Assembly (NCBI GenBank): GCA_017409465.1 | Contig: JAFQSQ010000039.1 | Span: forward strand, 1 to 41,104 | DNA: 41,104 nt | Source of the DNA: Akkermansia sp. | GTDB lineage: Bacteria > Verrucomicrobiota > Verrucomicrobiia > Verrucomicrobiales > Akkermansiaceae | Reading direction: 5' to 3' | Shown here: positions 8,477 through 14,741 of the stretch, piece after piece | Numbering within the stretch: position 1 is the first letter of the stretch | Layout of the letters: the number at the start of each line of letters is the position of its first letter | The notes under the pieces: model-generated | Told to the model about the DNA's origin: nothing | What the model saw: only the letters and a program-made list of their open reading frames with translations | The model's database searches: none | Program-made: the position numbers and the translations under genes

Positions 8477-8701
8477 ATGGCCACGAAGAAAGAGAGCCCG
8501 AAGGCCGCACCGGTTGAACAGCCCGAAGCTGTGCAGCCGGTAGCGGGGAAGCCCACCACTGAGCAGGTGACGGCGATTGCCTGCGCCTTGCTGCAATCTC
8601 CCGGCTATTCTCTGAAGCTGCGGGATGAGCAGCACCAGGAGCGCCTGGTAAATGTCGCCATGCAGATTGCTGAGAAAATCAACACCGCTGTAAACGCATG
8701 A
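8477..8701 (+). CDS. Small phage protein of unknown function
   Basis: 74 residues. The first 30 are a charged Pro/Ala/Glu linker (KKESPKAAPVEQPEAVQPV). The rest forms two amphipathic helices (TTEQVTAIACALLQ; ERLVNVAMQIAEKINTAV). It lies between capsid and gp36-like genes, with an ATGA overlap into the latter, so it is probably a minor head component. No family was recognised. Confidence 0.65.
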   Translation: MATKKESPKAAPVEQPEAVQPVAGKPTTEQVTAIACALLQSPGYSLKLRDEQHQERLVNVAMQIAEKINTAVNA

Positions 8702-9147
8702 AGTACTGGCTACCGCTGACTGTGCAAGACCTTTCCGCCGTGTTCGCCACGGCTGAGCTGGACGAACTCACGCGCCCGGAATGCCTGCCGTATGTGGACG
8801 ACACGCTGGCAGACATTGTGGCCATGGTGCGGGAAGCGGTCGCCACGAACAAGGCCAACAGGCTGGGAAGCGACCCGCTGAGCATACCACGCAGTCTGCG
8901 CCCCGCCGCCCTGGATATTGCCGCGCTGCGGCTGCTGAAGCGCTTTGCCCTGACGGTGACGGATGAGCGCAAGGCGGCAGCGACCGCAGCAGAGGCAAGG
9001 CTGGAAGCGGTGCGGAAGGCAGAGGCACCGGTGCTGGATGAGGCGGGCAACCTGCCGCAGCAGCCCGGCAATGTGCCGGCGATGGTAGCGCCGAACCCGG
9101 CCTACGGTAATGACGGCATAGGCTGGTACCCCACACCCACCCACTGA
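8698..9147 (+). CDS. Mu gp36-like head-tail joining protein (DUF1320)
   Basis: 149 residues. DUF1320-like features are the N-terminal 'MKYWLPLTVQDLSAVFATAELDELT', the helical 'YVDDTLADIVAMVREAV', and 'PRSLRPAALDIAALRLLKRFALT'. Such proteins form the adaptor ring under the portal. The C-terminal tail is long and Pro-rich (PTPTH end). It overlaps the previous gene by ATGA and is followed by TGACGCCATG into the next. Confidence 0.75.
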   Translation: MKYWLPLTVQDLSAVFATAELDELTRPECLPYVDDTLADIVAMVREAVATNKANRLGSDPLSIPRSLRPAALDIAALRLLKRFALTVTDERKAAATAAEARLEAVRKAEAPVLDEAGNLPQQPGNVPAMVAPNPAYGNDGIGWYPTPTH

Positions 9148-9151
9148 CGCC

Positions 9152-9640
9152 ATGGAGAACTTACCCGAAGCTCCCGAATACAAGCTGGCGGCGCACCTGA
9201 TTGCAGAGCTGCGCCGGGATGCGGTGCTCTCACCGTATGTGTACCCCCACCCCTGGGACAGAGACGAACAGGCACAGGCACTGGCCATGGCTGCCGGCCA
9301 ATACAGCGGCGCGGTGGCGGTGGTGCCGCAGCTACCTGCGCCGAATACGGATGACCCGGAAGGGCGAGCGGGGACGCTGCGCGCCCGCGTGGCCGTGGCT
9401 ATTCTCTGCACGCAGAATGTGCCGGGTGGCCAGACGGGGCGGCGGGTGGCGGGCCTGCTGCACAAGTGCCTGAATGCAGTGCTGCGCTGGGATATGGCAG
9501 AAGCGGGCATTCCTTACACACTGCCGAAGATTGACAGCATCAGCGAGCTGGATTTGAGCGCGATGCCGAAGCTGGCCAACCTGAGCGGTGTGCTGATACA
9601 AGCCTCCATTATTTACAACTACAAGCAACTAATCAAATGA
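9152..9640 (+). CDS. Mu gp37-like tail-completion protein (DUF1834-like)
   Basis: 162 residues. The order gp36-like, this protein, tail tube, and the pattern of an N-terminal helix (LAAHLIAELRRDAVLSPYVY) followed by a long strand (RARVAVAILC), a helix and final strands (GVLIQASIIYNYK), fit DUF1834/gp37-type tail terminators. The assignment rests on position and predicted fold more than on motifs. Confidence 0.55.
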   Translation: MENLPEAPEYKLAAHLIAELRRDAVLSPYVYPHPWDRDEQAQALAMAAGQYSGAVAVVPQLPAPNTDDPEGRAGTLRARVAVAILCTQNVPGGQTGRRVAGLLHKCLNAVLRWDMAEAGIPYTLPKIDSISELDLSAMPKLANLSGVLIQASIIYNYKQLIK

Positions 9641-9888
9641 GCACTACAAACACGAACGAAAAGGCCAAGAAGGCCGCAGGCTGGGTGACCGGCCTGCTTA
9701 CGGGCTGGGGCATACCCGGCACCATTGCGCGCATCCTTGCGGGTGCGATTGTTGGAGCGATTGCCACCGCCGTAGCCCTTACCGGCACCGGCTGCACCGC
9801 TAGTTACAAGCAGACCGCAGACGGCGCGGTGGACTACAGCCACAGCCTGACGCTTCCGCTTCCCGTTGAAACCTCTTCCGATAAGTAA
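9637..9888 (+). CDS. Small membrane protein of unknown function
   Basis: 83 residues. A hydrophobic Gly/Ala-rich segment (about 22-52: WGIPGTIARILAGAIVGAIA and beyond) contains one probable membrane span with small-residue packing motifs and ends at Cys53. A polar tail (YKQTADGAVDYSHSLTLPLP) follows. The residues before the Cys (GTGC) are not a good lipobox. It overlaps the previous stop by ATGA. A holin- or tail-associated membrane role is possible; no family was recognised. Confidence 0.6.
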   Translation: MSTTNTNEKAKKAAGWVTGLLTGWGIPGTIARILAGAIVGAIATAVALTGTGCTASYKQTADGAVDYSHSLTLPLPVETSSDK

Positions 9889-9891
9889 GCC

Positions 9892-10068
9892 ATGAGCACG
9901 AAGAAGACGAACCCCGAAGGCACGGACAAGCCGGAGCTTGTGCGCGTGAAGATGAAGAAAAAGGCCCATGTGGCCGGGTGCATTGCCGCGCCCGGTGCTG
10001 TGCTTAACGTAACGAAGGAGAGCGCCGACCGCCTGGTGGCAGATGGCGTGGCCGTGATTCTTTACTAA
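9892..10068 (+). CDS. 58-residue basic phage protein
   Basis: A short gene between the membrane protein and the tail tube. It encodes MSTKKTNPEGTDKPELVRVK and continues to end in ADRLVADGVAVILY (58 residues). The layout 'VRVKMKKKAHVAG ... APGAVLNVTKESADRLVADGVA' matches a common small phage fold: a beta-barrel-like strand pair, then a helix ending 'LV..GVA'. These are often found beside tail tube genes. Codons have the GC-rich third positions of neighbouring genes, and the spacing to both neighbours is tight (3 and 22 bases). Confidence 0.7.
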   Translation: MSTKKTNPEGTDKPELVRVKMKKKAHVAGCIAAPGAVLNVTKESADRLVADGVAVILY

Positions 10069-10090
10069 CCCCCCCCGAACACAGGAACAC

Positions 10091-10681
10091 ATGAAGAACT
10101 TAGACCGATTAGACGCCGCCACCATCCTGGGTGCGCGCCTCTGGATTGTGACCATCGGCCAGACCATCAGCGGTGGCTCTGGTGAGAATAACAAGGTGAG
10201 TGACAGCGTGCTGCCCGAACTGCCGGAGAGCTACGCGAACCCGGGCGATTGGCTGCTGATGGGCAAAATCCGCACGGCCAAGCCGCAGACCGATTACAAG
10301 CAGGCAGACGTGGAGGGCGTGGACGATACCGGCGCATACAAGGTATCAGAGATGAAGCTTGCCCAGAAGCGCAAGATTCAATTCACCACGAACGACATCA
10401 CCCCCGAAGCCATGCAGATGACCTTCGGCCTTACCTCTGCCATTGTGGAGGGTGAGGAGCAAGCCGTCTTTGCTAGCGGTAATGACTCCCTGGAAGTGTG
10501 GGCTTGCTATGAGCTGACGGACGCCTACCGCGCGCAGACGGGTATTGCCCGCATTCTGGTGCGTGGTACGCTGAGCCTGCAAAACCCGTTGGAAGCGAAG
10601 AGCGACCCGGCGCAGGCCGACTATGAATTGAGCGTGAAGCCGAATGCTCTTGCCATGTTTGTGGCCGGAGTTGCCGCTTGA
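10091..10681 (+). CDS. Probable major tail tube protein
   Basis: 196 residues, mostly predicted beta strand, with a C-terminal 'SDPAQADYELSVKPNALAMFV' ending similar to many tail tube proteins. It is the first large gene after the head-tail joining block and is followed by a very stable hairpin, which would suit a highly expressed structural gene. No tail sheath gene is visible nearby, so the tail is probably non-contractile. AGGA lies about seven bases before the ATG. Confidence 0.6.
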   Translation: MKNLDRLDAATILGARLWIVTIGQTISGGSGENNKVSDSVLPELPESYANPGDWLLMGKIRTAKPQTDYKQADVEGVDDTGAYKVSEMKLAQKRKIQFTTNDITPEAMQMTFGLTSAIVEGEEQAVFASGNDSLEVWACYELTDAYRAQTGIARILVRGTLSLQNPLEAKSDPAQADYELSVKPNALAMFVAGVAA

Positions 10682-10688
10682 TTAACCT

Positions 10689-10728
10689 GATGGCAGCGGG
10701 GCGGCGCCGCCGTCGCCCTGCTGCCATC
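10689..10728 (+). other. Strong hairpin after the tail tube gene
   Basis: Arms 10689-10703 and 10714-10728 pair over 15 positions with one G-U (GATGGCAGCGGGGCG against CGCCCTGCTGCCATC). No T tract follows. It may protect the 3' end of the tail tube message or reduce read-through into the fibre gene. Confidence 0.6.
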
Positions 10729-10744
10729 CATCCGCAAGACAGAC

Positions 10745-11800
10745 ATGCACAAGAACCTGCCCACCGTTGAAGGATTGAAAACCCGCTTTCTGTGCAGCAT
10801 CAGCGCTGATGAAGGCACAAACACCACGCTTGCCGGCTATGTGAAGGTGGGCGGGGAAAGCCTGCCGATGACTACCGGCGGGGAAAATGAACTTGTAGCG
10901 CCTGCCACCCCGGCGGGTGATTATCTTTACGAACTGCGCGCCGGCGGTGCTGTGGTGCTGTGGGGCCATCTCTGCGCCCGCCCTTCTGCATTCCCGCCGG
11001 CGGAAGATGCCACGGCCATAGAGGTGGCCACCACCATTACCGGGGAAACTGCCATAGCCGTGAGCATTACCCTGACGGAAGGGCCACAAGGCCCGAAGGG
11101 AGACAAAGGCGAGGCCGGCCCGCAGGGGCCGAAGGGAGACAAGGGCGAGCCGCTGACCTATGCCGACCTGACGCCGGAGCAAAAGACGGAGCTTATAGCC
11201 CCATTAGGATATGCAGAGGAGGAGGTGGCAACGGAGGGTAGCACGGAGGCAGATTACAACGCCTATGGCTTCGGCTTTGTGATGCCGCGTACCGGCCGCA
11301 TAAAAGGGCTTACCCTGGAGTGCAGAGACTCCGGCACCGCCACCCCCGAAAATACCCCCGTATGGCTGAAGGTATGGCGCGGTACCACGCTTATCGCCCG
11401 TTCCGAAAACTCGCAGCAACACGCTGTCGATGCCGTGCTGGGCTACAGTTTTGCGGAGCCCTTCGAGGTGGCAGAGGGCGAGGAAATAAAAGTATCCTTC
11501 CATGCGGAGGAGGGGCTGGCAGAAACCGGCTACTACATGGGGCGGCAGTGCTGTTTCCGCGTGGTGGCCAAAGACCCCGCCGCGCCCGGCGGTATGCTGG
11601 GAGACCAAGGCGGCTATGGCTCTGCAACTGATACTACCCAGCGCAGCTGGGTAGCCAAGCACACCTGGCACATGCTGGTGGGCGTGTTCGCCCCGGCTGA
11701 GCATGTGGAGGATACCACAGTGCATGTGACAGCGGCGGAGCATGAGGGGCTTGCCGAACTACTGGCAAACAAGGAGGCCTTACTGGCATTACTAAATTAG
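10745..11800 (+). CDS. Collagen-like tail fibre protein
   Basis: 351 residues. The N-terminal domain (1-115) is predicted beta-rich and probably binds the tail. Residues about 117-137 hold seven Gly-X-Y triplets (GPQGPKGDKGEAG and a repeat of it), a short collagen-type triple helix that would trimerise the fibre. 'LTYADLTPEQKTELIAPLG' follows, a linker common in phage fibres. The C-terminal domain (about 160-335) is beta-rich, like a carbohydrate-binding jelly roll (GRIKGLTLECRDSG, EPFEVAEGEEIKVSFHAEE). It sits between tail tube and tape measure, an unusual place for a receptor-binding fibre, so a virion surface decoration is an alternative. Confidence 0.65.
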   Translation: MHKNLPTVEGLKTRFLCSISADEGTNTTLAGYVKVGGESLPMTTGGENELVAPATPAGDYLYELRAGGAVVLWGHLCARPSAFPPAEDATAIEVATTITGETAIAVSITLTEGPQGPKGDKGEAGPQGPKGDKGEPLTYADLTPEQKTELIAPLGYAEEEVATEGSTEADYNAYGFGFVMPRTGRIKGLTLECRDSGTATPENTPVWLKVWRGTTLIARSENSQQHAVDAVLGYSFAEPFEVAEGEEIKVSFHAEEGLAETGYYMGRQCCFRVVAKDPAAPGGMLGDQGGYGSATDTTQRSWVAKHTWHMLVGVFAPAEHVEDTTVHVTAAEHEGLAELLANKEALLALLN

Positions 11801-11823
11801 AAAATCGGAAATAGTCAATCCCC

Positions 11824-12294
11824 ATGAGCGACTTTTTCACAGCACGATTTCGCGCCCAGTACACGCCCGCCAATGATGAGGCACAGCCCTGGGCACTTAC
11901 CACGCCGGGGCAGTATCTCACCGGCGAGCCGGCTAGGGAATGGAACACGGAGACAAGCACCCACAATCTGGTGGGCTCGCCATACGGGCTGGATGTGCCC
12001 GCAGGTAATGCCCGCCTGGTGTTTGACTGGGAAGTCCTGGTGCAGCGCAGCACCGTGGCCAAGTTGGAACGCTACCTCCGCCGCCTGGAAATAGCGCTAA
12101 ACACACAGCGCGCCGGCAAGCTGGATATGGCCGAAGCCTACCACGCCGGAGCACCCACCCTGCTGACCCGCTGGGATGCGGTGGTGAACAGCTGCACGGT
12201 GCGCCGCTGCACATCAGAGGAAGCCCCCGCAGAGCCCGGAGCATGGGGTGCGGTGGTGCTTTCTTTCACTCTTACGAACCCCGAAGAAATTTGA
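11824..12294 (+). CDS. Tail-module protein of unknown function
   Basis: 156 residues, mixed alpha/beta. The C-terminal end 'WGAVVLSFTLTNPEEI' and the central helix 'STVAKLERYLRRLEIALN' suggest a structural role rather than an enzyme. It lies between the fibre-like gene and the MuF gene and has TGACGCCATG as its 3' junction. The place is where a tail assembly protein could be expected. No family was recognised. Confidence 0.6.
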   Translation: MSDFFTARFRAQYTPANDEAQPWALTTPGQYLTGEPAREWNTETSTHNLVGSPYGLDVPAGNARLVFDWEVLVQRSTVAKLERYLRRLEIALNTQRAGKLDMAEAYHAGAPTLLTRWDAVVNSCTVRRCTSEEAPAEPGAWGAVVLSFTLTNPEEI

Positions 12295-12298
12295 CGCC

Positions 12299-13879
12299 AT
12301 GCCACAGTACGCAACCGAACACATCAACCGCCGCGAGATAGACACCCGCGCCATGACCACCGCCGAGTGGGATATGATAGACGCGCAGCTCCGTGAAAGA
12401 GCCTTTTTTATGGCGGGTGTGGAGAATGCCCGAATCCTGCAAGATTTCAGGAACGCCGCCCGCGCGATAGCAGCCGGGCAACTGACAACAAACGAAGCCC
12501 GCAAGCAGCTGCGTGCGGCGCTACGCTCTGCGGGGTACGAACCGGCAGAGGATGAGCGCGGCGGCATTCATGACCTGAGCAGCCGCCGGCGCATGGAGGT
12601 GACACTGCAGACCAATGTAGACCTTGCGCGCGGGTGGCAGCAGCGGGAGCAGATGAAGAAAGACAAGAGCCAGCCGGGCTTGCGATTGTACCGCGCACAG
12701 GAGGCACGGCAGCCCCGCAACTGGGCAGACCGGTGGCAGCAGGCAGCGGCGGCAGTAGACTGGGAAGGCGTGGCAAAGGGTGGCCAGATGGTGGCGCTGA
12801 TAGAATCCCCCATCTGGGTGGAGCTTTCGCGCTTCGGGCAACCGTACCCGCCGTTCGACTTCGGCAGCAAGATGCGAGTGCGTGCGGTGCCTTATGAGGA
12901 ATGCGAGAAGCTGGGGCTTGTGCCAGGGGAGAAGAGCGACCGCTTGACGGTGGAAGCAGAGGAGAAGAAGCAGCCCGAAGAAGAATCACCGGAGCAAGCG
13001 GAGGAAATAGAAGTGGCCACACCGGAGCTGAGTGCTGAACGCCTGGAAGACGCGCTGGCGAACATTGGCACAAAAGCCCGCCGAAAGCTGACGGAAGCAG
13101 CGCGCACCTCTCTGAATGACCATCTGGAAGCAGATGTGAGCCACCTGGATGACAAGGTGGTGGAGGCCATACGTGAGCAAATGGGTGGGCTAGTGGAAGT
13201 GAGGGACGGCAAGATTATGAGCACAGACCTGAACGGCACGCGCCCCTACACCCCGCAGGAGCTTGCGGATATCTGGAAAAAGGGGTTGCCGGAGTGGGTG
13301 ACGGAAGAGCAACCGAGTGGCGGTCGTTTCACCAATTTGCAAAAAGAAGCGCTTGAACAATGGATTAACAATAGCAAGCAGTTTGATAACAATGGGAAGA
13401 TAAGCCCCTCACTTCGGCAGGCTATGCAGAATCTATTGGAGAGAATGAAGACGCAGGAATCGAAGGAAACACTATACCGGGGCTTGAGTTTCGACAGCCG
13501 GGAAACATGGGAAGGCCTGCGCACCACGTGCCGCGAAGCCGGCGGCGTATACTCACCGCTGCCCAAAAAGATGGCCGATTCCTTCGGCACAAAGCACAAC
13601 GCGGAGAAGTACGCGGGCGGTGCTAATTACAGGGAAAAGAAGCCGGAGCAGTACCAGGCGATTCTCATTCTCAAGAAACACAGGAGCGGCAAAGACCTGC
13701 GCCCGCTTTATGATACCATCACAACCGTGCAGCAGAATCAGGGCGAGCCAATGAAGTTGGAAGGCGAGGTGCTTTTCATGAAGGGCACGCGCTTCCGCGT
13801 GGAGAGCGTGCAACGCGAAGTAAAAAAAGAAAACGGCGTCACGATACACCGCGACACCTACGAACTGGAAGAGATATGA
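12299..13879 (+). CDS. MuF head protein with C-terminal ADP-ribosyltransferase-like toxin domain
   Basis: 526 residues. Residues about 1-210 form a MuF-type domain: long N-terminal helices, 'RRRMEVTLQTNVDLARGWQQ', and the closing 'PPFDFGSKMRVRAVPYEECEKLGL', close to the family signature 'PPFDF.SGM.V..V..EEAE.LGL'. A Glu/Lys-rich linker follows (about 220-245), then a helical region. The C-terminus (about 380-526) looks like an ADP-ribosyltransferase: LYRGLSF (Arg394), a degenerate YSPLPKK middle motif, and the biglutamate KLEGEVLFMKGTRFRV (Glu488, Glu490). MuF proteins enter the capsid and may be injected with DNA; phage MuF toxins are a known class. Base composition falls in the C-terminal part (about 13,300-13,480), consistent with an exchanged toxin cassette. 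Confidence 0.75.
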   Translation: MPQYATEHINRREIDTRAMTTAEWDMIDAQLRERAFFMAGVENARILQDFRNAARAIAAGQLTTNEARKQLRAALRSAGYEPAEDERGGIHDLSSRRRMEVTLQTNVDLARGWQQREQMKKDKSQPGLRLYRAQEARQPRNWADRWQQAAAAVDWEGVAKGGQMVALIESPIWVELSRFGQPYPPFDFGSKMRVRAVPYEECEKLGLVPGEKSDRLTVEAEEKKQPEEESPEQAEEIEVATPELSAERLEDALANIGTKARRKLTEAARTSLNDHLEADVSHLDDKVVEAIREQMGGLVEVRDGKIMSTDLNGTRPYTPQELADIWKKGLPEWVTEEQPSGGRFTNLQKEALEQWINNSKQFDNNGKISPSLRQAMQNLLERMKTQESKETLYRGLSFDSRETWEGLRTTCREAGGVYSPLPKKMADSFGTKHNAEKYAGGANYREKKPEQYQAILILKKHRSGKDLRPLYDTITTVQQNQGEPMKLEGEVLFMKGTRFRVESVQREVKKENGVTIHRDTYELEEI

Positions 13880-13887
13880 CTAAGAAG

Positions 13888-14085
13888 TCAGCGAACAAGA
13901 CCGGGCCCCTTTTTAGGCCTGCGCGGCTGCTTGTAGTCAGCCTGGCGCTCAGGCTCATGGCTGCGGCGTTCGGCTTCCATTTCACGTTGCCACCATGCAG
14001 TCGTGTGAATACGCTTCGCGCGTGCCATCTCAGCCGGGGGCTGGTGGAGCGTTCGCTTGTTCGACTTGGCGGGGCGTGCCTTCAT
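13888..14085 (-). CDS. Small basic protein opposite to the late operon, possible immunity or moron gene
   Basis: 65 residues, strongly basic (MKARPAKSNKRTLHQPPAEM, then RIHTTAWWQREMEAERRSH). The minus-frame codons mostly end in G or C, as in neighbouring genes, whereas the + frame over the same bases gives an unlikely hydrophobic product. A promoter (TTGCTT-16-TACACT) lies six bases before the ATG at 14085. A longer start at 14106 is possible but would overlap the -10. It stands tail-to-tail with the MuF-ART gene, nine bases apart. Expression in the lysogen and immunity to the toxin are inferences; a DNA-binding role fits the charge equally well. Confidence 0.5.
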   Translation of the reverse strand: MKARPAKSNKRTLHQPPAEMARAKRIHTTAWWQREMEAERRSHEPERQADYKQPRRPKKGPGLVR

Positions 14086-14091
14086 GCCCTG

Positions 14092-14119
14092 AGTGTAGCA
14101 TAGCAAATGAATAAAGCAA
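14092..14119 (-). promoter_or_regulatory. Promoter of the small opposite-strand gene
   Basis: On the minus strand: TTGCTT (14119-14114), 16-base spacer, TACACT (14097-14092), then six bases to the ATG at 14085. The expected transcript start coincides with the start codon. It overlaps the AGCATAGCAAATGA motif of the + strand gene at 14107. Confidence 0.45.
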
Positions 14120-14736
14120 GTACAAAGATGATAAAGCTGACTTTCAAAGTAAACGGATTAAAGACCCTGGGCGATTTACCGCCGCAGGGGCGTGCGGATG
14201 TGTTGAACGCAGCGGCGGGGCGTGTGCGCTCTGTGGTAGAAGAACACTTTGACAGCTTACCCTCCCGCCGATTCTGGAAAGAAGCGGCGGACGATGTGGT
14301 GGTGGCCCCGCAATGGACTACCAGAGAGGGCAAGGGGGAGACGGTGCGCACGCGCGTGGAGATACGCAAGCGCGGTGTGGCCCTACGCTACTATGGCGGC
14401 AAGGTAAAGGCTCGCGGAAATATCAGCGAGCTGACCGGCAAGCCTACCAAAAGCATTTTGATACCCGGCAAAGAGCTGCGGGCTAATGGCGGCGACTTGT
14501 TCGACATTGTGGGCGACCCGCAGCGGGTGCATGTGGTGAAGACAAAGGCGGGGCGTGTGCTGCTGGTGGAAGAGATGGGCAAGGATGCGCCGGTGCGCGT
14601 GCTTGGCCAGCTAGTAAAGAGCACCACACACAAGCCGAATAAGAAGGTAATGCCCACGCGTGAGAAAATGGAGACAGCCGCACGGAAAGGGGCGGAGCAT
14701 ATTCTGCGCCGCCTGGATATTCAACCGAAAAACTAA
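14107..14736 (+). CDS. Phage virion morphogenesis protein (Mu gpG-like)
   Basis: 209 residues. The N-terminal part is amphipathic (LTFKVNGLKTLGDLPPQGRADVLNAAAGRVRSVVEEHFDSLP). The centre has strands with 'GVALRYYGGKVKARGN', and the C-terminal tail is basic. Length, charge and place just before the tape measure agree with gpG-type tail completion/virion morphogenesis proteins, but sequence support is modest. Its start shares the 14-base AGCATAGCAAATGA with the amidase start and so may have its own late promoter. Confidence 0.5.
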   Translation: MNKASTKMIKLTFKVNGLKTLGDLPPQGRADVLNAAAGRVRSVVEEHFDSLPSRRFWKEAADDVVVAPQWTTREGKGETVRTRVEIRKRGVALRYYGGKVKARGNISELTGKPTKSILIPGKELRANGGDLFDIVGDPQRVHVVKTKAGRVLLVEEMGKDAPVRVLGQLVKSTTHKPNKKVMPTREKMETAARKGAEHILRRLDIQPKN

Positions 14737-14741
14737 AGACC

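Noticed and set aside
13876..14103. 75-codon + frame overlapping the MuF stop by ATGA
   Set aside because: The overlap is tempting, but the product is an improbable Leu/Ala/Arg mixture and codon use favours the minus frame at 13888-14085.
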